In this document: one piece after another, positions 49,831-60,000 of the stretch | How positions within the stretch are numbered: the first letter of the stretch is position 1 | Layout: every line of letters begins with the position of its first letter | Source: Chrysomallon squamiferum | Lineage: Eukaryota; Mollusca; Gastropoda; Neomphalida; Peltospiridae | Direction of reading: 5' to 3' | Assembly (NCBI GenBank): GCA_012295275.1 | Contig: CM022677.1 | Coordinates: 7,789,922-7,849,921, forward strand | Length of the DNA: 60,000 bases | Notes under the pieces: generated by a model | Told to the model about the DNA's origin: nothing | Database searches by the model: none | What the model saw: only the letters and a program-made list of their open reading frames with translations | Translations under genes and position numbers: made by a program

Positions 49831-49937
49831 ATATATAAATAATAAAAAATAGATTTTTGTGTAGACTGTGCTATTTGTAAATGAGAGGAATAATGATTTG
49901 TGTGTGTATGTGTGTGTTTGAAAAATTTGATAGGTTA

Positions 49938-50097
49938 GGAAACTGCTTTGGAAAGAAAAATCCATCTTTTGTGAATAATAATTGTTCCATATCAGTAGAC
50001 ACCTCATCTGTTTAAATTTTTCTCCCTATTCTTGTAACTGAAGCTGATTCCAGAATCTTGTCTTTCCTGTAGATACAATAATAAAATGTAATAGAAT
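49938..50097 (-). repeat. Right arm of inverted repeat around GATA block (copy B)
   Basis: Partner of 47,056-47,213. It is followed by (AT)n and GATA repeats at 50,113-50,380. Confidence 0.88.
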
Positions 50098-50110
50098 AAT
50101 AACAATTTTT

Positions 50111-50151
<41 letters not shown>

Positions 50152-50825
50152 TAGATAGATAGATATAGATAGATATAGATATAGTTATAAACAGACAGAC
50201 AGAGGATAGATAGGTAAATGGATATAGTGATGAATGAATGGTTAGCTAGACAGGTAATAAGATTAAGCTACACCACAGGTTGATCAACAAACAGACAGAT
50301 ACATAGATAGACAAATAGCCAGAGAAATAAAACAAATATATAGATAGACAGATAGATAGATAGAAATATGCAGGTAAGTAAGGATGAGTAATTTGGAGAG
50401 TGAGAGAGAAAGAAAGCCAGAGCGAGATATTTAATATGTCATAACTTATTCTTAAGTACATACACTTCTGTCTATGCTCTGTTGGCCTGTCTGTCTATCC
50501 GTATATAGAAAGAGCTTTCAAAGTAATGACACTGCATTCGAAATTAGAAAAAGTAGCAATACCCTATGTATCCATCTGTTCATCTATCTTCAGTAACTAT
50601 ATCTGTATGTAGGTATTTCTATTTATCTATCATAATCTATCTATCTGTCTGTCTATCTAACCAAAATAATGTTATTATATTAATGTACTAATTAGCCATT
50701 CCCTTTGGAAATGTTGCCACACATACACCACGGTGAGGTTTAGTACACGTAGGGGATATTAGTAATGGTTAGTATTTGTTAAATGTTAGTATTTGGTTAA
50801 TGATTAGTATTTTCTTAATGGTTAG

Positions 50826-51365
50826 TCTCTTTCTCTCTGTCTCTCTCTTTCTCTAACTCTCTATCTCTTTCTCTTTTCTCTCTTTCTCTCTCTGTCTATC
50901 TCTGTCTCTCTCTTCCACTCTCTGACTGTCTCTCTCAGTCTTTCTTTCTCGGTCTCTCTCTATATCTCTCTGTCTCTCGCTGAATCTCTCTTTCTCCCTC
51001 TGTCTCTGTCTCTCTCAGAATATCTCTTTCTCTCTCTGTCTCTGTTCTGAATCTCTCTTTCTCTCTGCTATATCACTATCTCTCTATCTCTCTCTGTCTC
51101 CCTATGTCCCTGTCTCTTTTTCTGTCTCTTTCTCCCTCTGTCTCAGTCCCTATCTGTCTCTCTCACTGTCTTTCTCTCTTTATCTCTGACTGTCTATGTG
51201 TCTCTGACTCACTTTTTCTGTCTGTCTTTCTGACACTATCTGTGTCTGTCTCTCTTTCTCTCTCTGTCTATCTGTCTGTCTCTGTCTGTATCTCTCTCCA
51301 TGTGTTGTTCTCTGTCTCTGTCTTTTTCTCTCTTACTCTCTCTGTAACTCGCTTTCTTCTCTCCA
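50826..51365 (+). repeat. Polypyrimidine tract ending copy B
   Basis: C/T-rich, about 540 bp, shorter and more interrupted than the tract in A and without the long pure TC run. Beyond it the two copies share nothing. Confidence 0.93.
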
Positions 51366-52371
51366 CACAAACTTACCAATTCTGCCTAAAGCAAAATTAA
51401 CCAACAGCAAAAGCAACAGCTATAACACCAATATTAGCAATAATAACAATAACAAAAATAGTAATAATTATGTACCACAGTAAAATAAATAACAGTGTTA
51501 GCAATAATATCAACAACAAAAATAAAAACAAACAAAAATGAAAGAAAGATGACACACACACACAAACACACTTAATTACACTTATAAACACCTGAATTGA
51601 TGTTACATTCCGCGCTCTAGAAATCATTATATCTGTGAAATTTAAATGTGTCAGTATGAAATGGCAGAAAAACAGTATTTATATGTAATTGAAATGTTTA
51701 TGCTACATTTTACAGTGAAATGAAATTTTCGTGAAAACGTACAATCTTAGTCGTAGTGAAACCCAAATCTCTCTCTAATTATAATAAATAATATATACAA
51801 ATTTTCACGTATCAAAATGGAATGTCGTAATAAATTTAAATACTTATTTTTATTCTGAATAGTATGAATGAATAAATATTAAGTTTTTAGTAAAGAAACA
51901 TTTTAAATATATGAAATAAACTAAGAATGCACAAACATAGATACTACTACTAGTACTACTACTGCTAATAATAATAATAATAATAATAATTAGTCAATTT
52001 CATAGACAAAGTAGTCTAAGGGAAATAACTGTTGAATATAACGATGATAATGGTTAACAACATTAACAACAACAAAACAAATTTTGAAAAAGGAAATAAA
52101 AAAAAATAATGATGTATTTTGTAATTTAGATTTCTGTTTCATTTAATTCATTTAGTTAAGTGCTAAAGACATGATATGAAATTAAATTTTAAGAATATAT
52201 ATTAAATTATTAAATAATTGTTTGTTAATTTTGATAATAATATTAAACGAAAAATAACAAATAGTGGCATAATGAATCAATAATACATTTTTTATTACAT
52301 TAAATATTTTCATAAACTTTGATGAATCTGCTATTCACATATTTCCACAAATTGATTTCATATCAAGTAAT
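51366..52371. other. Non-coding stretch right of copy B
   Basis: AT-rich, with AAC/AAT-rich runs, an (ACT)n(AAT)n run at about 51,942-51,990 and a single AGGGAAATAACT box near 52,019. No gene recognised. Confidence 0.5.
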
Positions 52372-52493
52372 TCTGATAAACCCTTTTATAATATAAGAAA
52401 GGGGAGATAACGTCATCCAAGAAAGTATTCGTTTTCATATTAAAGGGAAATAACTCTATTTGTGAATATATTCGCTGGTAACTATTATTAAGA
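52372..52493 (-). repeat. Left 122-bp cap of satellite array
   Basis: Identical over 122 bp to 54,092-54,213. Read on the minus strand it has the same order as the array monomer (TTATNTCCCTTTAATATGAA, then AACGAAT, then TATCTCCCCTTT), so it is a monomer in the opposite orientation to the array. Confidence 0.92.
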
Positions 52494-52944
52494 AATATAT
52501 TATTGTTTATTATATTTAATATAACAAATATTCATTTGTTTCTCCTTTTAAATCGGACAAAAGCATAATGTAGAAAACAATTCTTGTATTTTTAAGTTCT
52601 CACTATCCTTAGCATATTTCAAGTTCAGAGTTGTATCAAAATATAAATTTTCTTTTTGAAAATTTTAGATTTCAACAAATTAGATATTTTCAACATTGAA
52701 TTATTATTATTAATATAAAAAAGATGTTATTTACCTTTTAGATATTGATATATTAATATAACAAAAAAAAAAGAATATCCTATAAATATTTCCATCTGAG
52801 CTATAATTTTAATGTAAAAAGCATTCATTATTTAAAACGCTTATCAAATGATTAAGCAGTGTCCACTAATTAAATTCAATTAAATTATTGGATTCCATTG
52901 GTTGAAAATATACCTGAACATTAATCACAAGCGAATATATTGAT
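52494..52944. other. Non-coding stretch between left cap and array
   Basis: AT-rich with no recognisable feature. Confidence 0.5.
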
Positions 52945-54091
52945 ATATAGAGTTATGTCCCCTTTGTTACATTTTCCTCCTTGATTATAGTTATCTCCCT
53001 ATATTCAGGTCAAAACGAACATATTCTTATATAGTTATCTCCCTTTAACATGAAAACGAATAACCTCTCGGATAGTTATGTCCCCTTTGTTACATTTTTC
53101 TCCTTGATTATTCAGGTTAAAACGAACATATTCCTATATAGATTTATCTCCCTTTAATATGAAAACGAATAACCTCTCGGATAGAGGTATCTCCCCTTTG
53201 TTACATTTTTCTCCTTGATTATTCAGGTTAAAACGAACATATTCCTATATAGATTTATCTCCCTTTAACATGAAAACGAATAACCTCTCGGATAGAGGTA
53301 TCTCCCCTTTGTTACATTTTTCTCCTTGATTATTCAGGTTAAAACGAACATATTCCTATATAGAGTTATCTTCCTTTAACATGAAAACGAATATCCTCTC
53401 GGATAGAGTTATGTCCCCCTTTGTTACATTTTTCTCCTTGATTATTCAGGTTAAAACGAACATATTCCTATATAGAGTTATCTCCCTTTAACATTAAAAT
53501 GAAAAACGAATATTTTTCTCCTTGATATCTCCTTGATTATTTAAAAAGACATGTTCCCCTTTGTTACATTTTAGAGTTCCTTGATTATGGTTAAAACGAA
53601 CATATTCTATATATAGAGTTATGTCCCCTTTGTTACATTTTTCTCCTTGATTATTCAAGTTAAAACGAACATATTCCTATATACAGTTATGTCCCCTTTG
53701 TTATTTTTTTTGATTTTCATTTTGACAGTTTATTTATTGATTATTCAGGTTAAAACGAACATATTCCTATATAGAGTTATGTCCCCTTTGTTACATTTTT
53801 CTCCTTGATTATTCAGGTTAAAACGAACATATTCCTATATACAGTTATGTCCCCTTTGTTACATTTTTCTCTTGATTATTCAGGTTAAAACGAACATATT
53901 CCTATATACAGTTATGTCCCCTTTGTTACATTTTTCTCCTTGATTATTCAGGTTAAAACGAACATATTCCTACATAGATTTTTCTCCCTTTAACATGAAA
54001 ACGAATAACCTCTCGGATAGAGTTATGTCCCCTTTGTTACATTTTTCTCCTTGATTATTCAGGTTAAAACGAACATGTTCCTATATAGTTA
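52945..54091 (+). repeat. Satellite array, 110-bp and 68-bp monomers
   Basis: Tandem units with GTTATNTCCC boxes. The long form is about 110 bp (landmark TAACCTCTCG at 53,061, 53,170, 53,281 and, as a variant, 53,392). It contains CCTTTGTTACATTTTTCTCC, TTGATTATTCAGGTTAAAAC, GAACATATTCCTATATA, a second box and ATGAAAACGAATAACCTCTC. The short form of 67-68 bp (starts 53,761, 53,829, 53,896) lacks the second box and the following part. One unit is interrupted near 53,705-53,740. Confidence 0.93.
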
Positions 54092-54213
54092 TCTGATAAA
54101 CCCTTTTATAATATAAGAAAGGGGAGATAACGTCATCCAAGAAAGTATTCGTTTTCATATTAAAGGGAAATAACTCTATTTGTGAATATATTCGCTGGTA
54201 ACTATTATTAAGA
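54092..54213 (-). repeat. Right 122-bp cap of satellite array
   Basis: Perfect copy of 52,372-52,493, directly joined to the last array unit and in the opposite orientation to the array. Confidence 0.92.
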
Positions 54214-54394
54214 CATTTTTTATTCAATATAGAAGATTGTAACAGCAGAACAATAATAAAAAAAAAGTAGTTTAAGAAATAAAAACGCATGGCCCCCTAC
54301 CGCCTGCCCTAGTACCCCACCCTCACAGCTTGTGAAGGTACTGAACCAAGTTCAAACTTTAATGTTTCTTGCAAGCATGTTCATATGTGTGAGA

Positions 54395-54895
54395 TGGTGG
54401 GATTGAATCTCGGCGTTTTTGGAGACATCAGCAGTACTTTCCGATTCCAGATTCATCTACGAAATATTGTGGAAACATCACTTTATATATAACATGGGTC
54501 ATACCCCGTGATGTGTCACCAGAGGTGGGAGGAGTTTACTCGGCGAAGTAAAGGCTATATTGATTAAAGTTTATATGTGCTCACAAACATAGATTAGAGT
54601 TAGGTCCCTTACATGAGATGTACTCAGTAAACAAATTAAAAATTATATCGATTAGACTTATCTACCTTTAGTGAAATGTGTTCACATAGATTAGAGTTAT
54701 GTCCCTTATGTGAGATGTACTCACTAAGCAAAGTGAAAATTGTATCGATTACAGTTATCTCCCTTACGTGACATGTACTCACTAAATAAAGTAAAAATTA
54801 TATCGATTAGAGTTATCTCCCTTTAGTGATATGTGCTCGCAACTTTAGCCTTACGTGAGATGTACTCACTAAGCTTACGTACGCTAATTATCCAT
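54395..54895 (-). repeat. Inverted copy of the 6.2-kb composite repeat
   Basis: Reverse-complement collinear with 6,160-6,605. The GAATCTCGGCG module is near 54,405, the CGAGTAAACTCCTCCCAC module (reverse strand) near 54,533-54,550, then several TTATNTCCC boxes (about 54,600, 54,652, 54,683, 54,750, 54,801), and AAGCTTACGTACGCTAATTA near 54,875. It has more box units than the 6-kb copy. Confidence 0.82.
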
Positions 54896-54927
54896 ATGGG
54901 ATAAATGGAATCTCGAAAAATGCCGGG

Positions 54928-55086
54928 GACTAGGGCAGGGGGCGGATAGATAAAAATAGAACACTTTCCCCTAGCAGATAGCCCGTGCTTCCGGGGTAGG
55001 GCGGGAGGGCATGTGTTCCACTCACCTTTTCTGTCCGGGACCCTAAGCTCACCCGTTTTTATCCTATCCACCCCCCTGCCCTAGTC
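54928..55086. mobile_element. GC-rich MITE with 28-30 bp terminal inverted repeats
   Basis: Begins GACTAGGGCAGGGGGCGG and ends with the complement of GACTAGGGCAGGGGGGTGG; both continue into GATAG(A/G)TAAAA-type sequence. Total 159 bp, much richer in G and C than its surroundings. A partial relative (GCCTGCCCTAGTACCCC) lies at about 54,303. No clear target duplication, so the superfamily is open. Confidence 0.75.
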
Positions 55087-55199
55087 ACCCACACACCGAC
55101 TGTCTGTCCTGCATATGGATGGAGCTACTGATAAACACGGGCTGAAGTTTGTACAAGCACTAGGGGCTTTTAAGATTAAACTGGTAATTAAATATTAAA

Positions 55200-56955
55200 A
55201 AAAGTAATATTGTTTTAGTTTACTGACTCAGCCAAACTTTCGCCAAGTCCAGCAGCAACTCAAACTTCCCACTAAAATTCACAAAGAAACCAAACGCCAA
55301 AGAGGACAACCTAACAATCAACGAACATTCCACAGACTCAGAACACGTTACACAATCAACTCTTCAACATCAGCGAATTAAAACAAGCCCTAAAAAACAA
55401 GAAAAGTCCAGCCACAGGGCCAGATAAAATAAGCTACACAATACTACAACACCTACCACATGAAACACAACTCATCGCACTCGATCTCTACAACACAATA
55501 TGGACCACAGGTAAGATTCCCACAAACTGGAAACACGCCGAATGTTTCAGCTTGCCCAAACCACACAAAGATCACTCACTACCCAATAGCTACAGGCTAA
55601 TCATGCTGACGTCACACATATGCAAAACACTGGAAACGAGGATCAACACACACCTGAACCAGCATCTAAACAACAATTTAATCAGCAAATATCAAAGCGG
55701 CTTCACAAGAAACACAACACAAACAACCAGATCACACGCCTGCAAACATCAATCAACCAATCTTTTGGGAAATCAAAAAAAGTAATCGCAGTAATCCTAG
55801 ACATTGAAAAAGCATTCGACAAGGTATGGAGGGAAGGACTCCTCGTCAGATTAATCAACAACAACATCAAAGGCAACATGTTCAACTTCATTAAAGACTT
55901 CATCAACAACAGCTCCATAGCAGTCAAAGTAAATGGTCACACCTCAGAGAAAAGGACAATTGAAAACGGCATCCCACAAGGATCTGTGATTTCGCCCACA
56001 CTCTTCAACATCTACATCAACGACATTGTCACAGCATTCAACAAACAAGACAACGCCAAAAATCCACCAATCGAACCAATAAACACAGCACTCTTTGCAG
56101 ACAACTGCGCCTTTTGGCATGCAGGCAGAAACAAATACGAAACTACCTAAACAACATAAACGACTGGGTGTTGAAATGGGGCACAAAGATTTCTCTTTCC
56201 AAAACGACATGCCTCCTTTTCAACAAAAAAACAGATAACAACAAAATCACACTAAATATCAACAACAACGTCATAACACAAACCAAAACATTCAAATTTC
56301 TAGTGTGATGTTCGACAGCCAACTCAACTTTGGATGCCACATACACAACATAATTGCATCCTGCAAAAAAACACTCAATCTTCTAAAGCTAATTTCCTAA
56401 ACAAGTTAGTGAGCAAATGAGTTAACACTAATTTTGATATACAAAGCATGTATTCTCTCCAGGCTCGACTGCAGAGCCACGGCTTACTCGAATGCTTCTG
56501 AACACTCTTTAAAAAAAACTAGACGTAATTCAATCCAGCACCCTCAGAGTGTTCGGCCACCTGCCAAACACAACACCACCCGACAGCCTCCTGTCAGAAT
56601 ACAGCATCCAACCACTAAAATACAGAATAAAGCTGCAGCTACTGAAATACAACCTGAAAATACACACACTCAACACAGACCACCCCGTCAAGGATCTGGT
56701 CCCCGACCAACAAAGAATAGGGCAACCCTTTAAATCGCATAGTCTACTACTATCGAATTTCCATAGTAAAGCCAGCTAAATCAAAAAGGAAACAGGAATA
56801 GGGGAAATACCACTGATGGCATACCACAAAGAAACAAAACCAGCAATAAACACACCTTTCCTAATCAAGACAGAAACAGACAGAACAGAGTTCCCACCCT
56901 TCAAAAAAGCCATGTACAAACAACCACTACAAACAACAAACGGATCAATTTGAAT
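55200..56955 (+). pseudogene. Decayed LINE reverse transcriptase fragment
   Basis: The C-terminal part of a non-LTR retrotransposon ORF2 in several frames. 55,360-55,785 carries KNKKSPATGPDKISYTILQ and WKHAECFSLPKPHKD. The frame then changes near 55,730 and 55,786-56,150 carries VILDIEKAFDKVW, GIPQGSVISPTLFNIYINDI and LFADNCAFW. The usual catalytic FADD box reads FADN (56,094-56,105). Later pieces (56,114-56,308 and from 56,434 on) continue the connection region with further frame changes. No endonuclease domain is present, so it is 5' truncated. Sequence after 56,955 is A-rich near 57,037-57,058, a possible 3' end. Confidence 0.88.
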
Positions 56956-57104
56956 AGCCAATTAAATTAATCATTAAAAACAAAATTATATGTAGTATAT
57001 GTACTTACTTTTAGACCATACTAACCCGGTTATCGGATTTAAAAAAAATAAAAAAAATGTACATAATAAATGTAAATAAGTTAACAATGTTCATGTTCTT
57101 ATTT

Positions 57105-57362
57105 TTCACAACAGCTTGCTCTGATCAGCACGTTAATTTTTTTCAAGGTTCAAGATTCAAGGTAATTAAATTACGTGCTTGACAACAGCTAGCTCTGATT
57201 AGCACGTTAATTTTTTTCAATTTTAATTTTCTTATGTCCTGCAATCGTAACGAGAATCCCTTTCTCTTTCCTTTCACAAAAACTCTTTTTCTGCAACAGA
57301 CACGCCCTGTCAGAGAGCGTGCTTCACAACCGCTTGCTCTGATTAGCACGTTCAATTTTTCC
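57105..57362 (+). repeat. Three direct copies of GCTCTGATTAGCACGTT motif
   Basis: CA(A)C(A)GCTTGCTCTGATTAG and CACGTTAATTTTTT-type sequence recurs at about 57,107, 57,181 and 57,325 (spacings about 74 and 144 bp). Minus-strand open frames over it contain repeated NVLIRAS and come from the repeat. Confidence 0.7.
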
Positions 57363-58070
57363 AGTTTCCAGGAATTAAAATTAGTTAAACATATGTTTTA
57401 CGATTGTATAATGTATTATTATCAAGTCACCTGTATATAATAATTAAATAATTAACGTGAACCTTAACTGGTGTTGTGTTCATTTCTCTAGTCGATAGAC
57501 TGCTGTCAGTTTAGTTTAGATTCCTTGTTGGTGGCCATTAAAGCCCTTGTTAACCTAGACTGAGCTTTAATAAAACATCCAAGATGTTTAAAGGTTTGAG
57601 CCCCATGACACCTTGTTTCAGTATTCTTTATTAATTATTATTTTGTTTATCATTTTAATTAGTATTATTGGAGTTGTTGTCGTCTTTATCGTTAATGTCG
57701 TTATGGCAGATATTATTTCTGTCGTCATTATAAACAAAAAAACAATTATCAGTAGACAATAGACAGATTAGACACACACACACACACACACACAGAGAAA
57801 CACACACATAGAAAAGAAAGAGTTTGGTATATTTGTTTGCCTTAGAGTATAGTTGTACATATAAGTTGATATCAGTGATATATGATGTTTAGGTATGTAG
57901 ATGATAGCTAGGGATGGATATGCTTAAATGAGCTTATGTAAGAAAATGTTTGTACACGCGTTATATTAACCTCGCTTTTAACATCTTTTCGTTTATTGGT
58001 CATTTTAATTACTCAGTTCAGTTTTGTCTTTGTTTTCTATCCATCTACCTGTCTGTTTGTCTATCTCTCT
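57363..58070. other. Non-coding stretch
   Basis: No gene recognised; (CA)n at about 57,772-57,794. Confidence 0.5.
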
Positions 58071-58073
58071 CAG

Positions 58074-58289
58074 ATTGTACAGATAAATAATAACTTCAGT
58101 AAATTTGTTAAAAACACTGCAGAAAACAATGATAATAAAGCAGCGATGATAGTTCATCTCATCAGGAGAGGTTCTGTATATGCTGAAAATCCTGAAAGAT
58201 CTTCGAGATTAATATTCATAAATTTATTTATATTTTTGTTTTCATTTTTATTTTTTTTTTTTTTTTTTTTTTTTTGTAAATTAAGTTAA
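58074..58289 (+). CDS. Exon-like open block, unknown product
   Basis: A pyrimidine tract ending in TCTCTCTCAG precedes an open frame (NNNFSKFVKNTAENNDNKAA and IVHLIRRGSVYAENPERSSR) that runs into a T-rich stretch and stops at 58,289. No good donor follows. The part before the T-rich run has coding-like composition. Not recognised; could be a decayed exon. Confidence 0.25.
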   Translation: MVQINNNFSKFVKNTAENNDNKAAMIVHLIRRGSVYAENPERSSRLIFINLFIFLFSFLFFFFFFFFCKLS

Positions 58290-60000
58290 TTTGCGTTTTA
58301 TCTCATAGAAAACTTAGCTTGTCCCTGTAAACTGCAACTGAAATGTCTTGTTTTACAGTGATGAACAAAAATGTTCTTGTTCAAGTAAATGTAACTCAGT
58401 TTTCACCATCCTTCTCACGTTTTCAATTTTAACGCTATGTCTTATTTCTCTCCAGATTATTCCTAGTTGAACATTAATTGTTTAATTATGAATTTAATTT
58501 TAACAGTGGATAATAGAATATTACTTGCTTAACTAAAAAAATAATACCTCTATTTTTCAATACACTGTGTGTGTAATACATAATATTACCGCTACGCCTC
58601 TGTTAACAACATAAAACATGTATTGTAGTATGGAGTATTTACTGAAACACGAAACTTTGACGTACAGTGAAGTTTTCATAACGACGTGTAAAATTACTCT
58701 TACGTAGCTTTTCAGTGAAACGTGGTCTGTTAATAAAATGTCACATTAGTATGGAAGCGTTCTCGACATTTTGGATTTCACATATAATTCTACTGTTGTT
58801 TATAAGAACACGCTAACCCGAGATCCCAATCTACATTTCTGAATGTATCCAGGGTTTTCACAGTAAAATCATACAGTTACAATAAAGTACCATTTCTATA
58901 ATTCCAGACAAAGCGTTGGATGTATTTTAGAAATATACTTTTTCTAAGCAGGAGAAAGATGAAGGTGATTTTCATTAATTACAGCACAGCTTGTGTTTTG
59001 TATTAGTTTTCTGGTAATTAATATTTTACTATATTTTAATAAATGTGGTGAGTGTTTTGTGAAGAAACTTTTGGGTGAAACTTATGAAGACAAGTCGGGC
59101 TGTGCAGACGTGTAGCTGACTGTCTGGATAACACGTGTTTCAGTAAAAATTTCAGTAAGTATTTACTAAAACACGAAACTTTGACGTACAGTGCAGTTTT
59201 CTAGACATAATTTGTGATGCTGGACAGAGTTTAAATTCTTTAAACAAGTAAGATTTCACTTTTATATGAATAAACTGAGGTTCAACCAAAAATAGAATGT
59301 TAATAATCTATGTCTGAAATAATCATTAAGAAAGAGTAAGATTTACTTGACAGTAAAGACATTGCTATGTTTTAATAGGATGAATCAATTTCGTCTAGCT
59401 GACAAAAAAAACATCCTCGTATCTCATAAAACACTAGGCCAGGAGGCCAGGCATGTATTCTATGATGTAACTTAAAATTATAATATTAACTATCACGTTA
59501 TTTTCACTCAGTATCAATTTATAATATAAACGTCGCTGGTTTTATGTATTAACGTGAATTACGTCGCCTTTTTTCACACAGAAAACTTCGCGTGTCCCTG
59601 TGAATTTTAATTTTAATGTCGTTAGCTATAGAAAATCAAATTTTGTGATTCAAGTAAACTGTACCTTCTCACGTGTTCAGTATTAACAGTCATTTATTTC
59701 TGAATTTACAAATCGATTGCTCAATGCCGCTATAAAATGAAAAGGTCACATCCAGATTAATGTGGTATTTGATTAACAACAGAACAGATTACACTAAAAA
59801 GTTCTGCATGATGCTGAAAACTGAGTTTTTACTTTATAAGAATCAATTCATTTTGTTTATAAGTTGATAATAAATTATGTTCAGGTAGATTTATGATGAG
59901 CGCTGTTTTCACAGTTAATTTGAAATTGAACCAATATATTTACTGCTATTAAAAGTATCAAAATTACTCTGTAAAAACCGATAAATTTCCTCTGGCTGTA
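58290..60000. repeat. Low-copy internal repeats at right edge
   Basis: Several weakly similar pairs: about 58,305-58,440 with 59,577-59,700 (GAAAACTT then TGTCCCTGT, then TCAAGTAAA and TTCTCACGT landmarks); 58,636-58,675 with 59,158-59,200 (ACACGAAACTTTGACGTACA); and 58,666-58,885 with 34,235-34,455. No gene seen. Confidence 0.45.

Larger units (their letters stand above)
35458..51365 (+). repeat. Segmental duplication, copy B
   Basis: Same orientation as copy A. It starts at the same TTATCAGCCTCAAAACAATT landmark and ends in the shorter pyrimidine tract. It contains extra segments relative to A (for example about 35,530-36,117, 36,260-37,040, 44,470-44,727, 45,420-46,125 and 47,040-47,290) and lacks others. 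Exon-like blocks E1, F and G are broken here while they read open in A. Confidence 0.92.

Noticed and set aside
52945-54091. CRISPR-like array
   Set aside because: Whole monomers of 68 and 110 bp repeat, including the parts that would be spacers, and the DNA is animal nuclear; this is a satellite.
54823-55071. 82-codon minus-strand frame
   Set aside because: It lies over the box satellite and the GC-rich MITE; accidental.

Overview
This is an AT-rich, repeat-dense piece of an animal nuclear genome with spliced genes, long introns and heavy microsatellite load. The best guess is a mollusc, possibly a gastropod or another non-insect lophotrochozoan. The guess rests on an animal-type collagen prolyl 4-hydroxylase alpha chain, on hAT and LINE remnants, and on clustered GTTATNTCCC boxes, which I recall as common in mollusc genomes. 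The species cannot be fixed from the window. A run of exactly 200 N at 13,722-13,921 looks like a scaffolding gap.

Only one gene is complete and convincing: a 494-codon, single-exon prolyl 4-hydroxylase alpha subunit at 10,435-11,919 (+). A second, multi-exon gene on the + strand is supported by splice-consistent exons at 16,125-18,200. All the joints are phase 1 and the repeats look leucine-rich, but the last exon meets a stop just before a strong donor. More exon-like blocks lie at 23.6-24.1 kb and 27.0-27.6 kb. Weaker exon candidates are at 1-218 (-), about 3,690-3,822 (-), 34,135-34,261 (+) and 58,074-58,289 (+).

The main architecture is a direct segmental duplication: copy A about 18,549-32,137 and copy B about 35,458-51,365, with a 3.3 kb unique spacer. 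The exon-like blocks that read open in A are mostly broken in B (lost splice acceptor, frameshifts), as expected for a 3' partial duplicate. Between matching flanks the copies carry different, decayed hAT transposases: a + strand one in A (21.1-23.15 kb) and a - strand ZNF862-like one in B (38.95-41.2 kb). The B element is itself interrupted by a 218-bp hAT MITE. Each copy also contains a GATA-rich minisatellite block of about 2.7 kb. In B this block is bounded by clean inverted arms of about 160 bp; in A the left arm is largely deleted.

The ends of the window are repeat fields. The left side (5.0-8.2 kb) holds GTTATNTCCC-box repeats and a GATA/GACA field. The right side (52.3-55.1 kb) holds a 68/110-bp satellite capped on both sides by identical inverted 122-bp monomers, then an inverted copy of the 6.2-6.6 kb composite repeat and a GC-rich MITE, followed by a decayed LINE reverse transcriptase (55.2-56.95 kb). 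A 1-kb inverted repeat (2,631-3,628 and 13,922-14,898) has its right arm starting exactly at the N gap.
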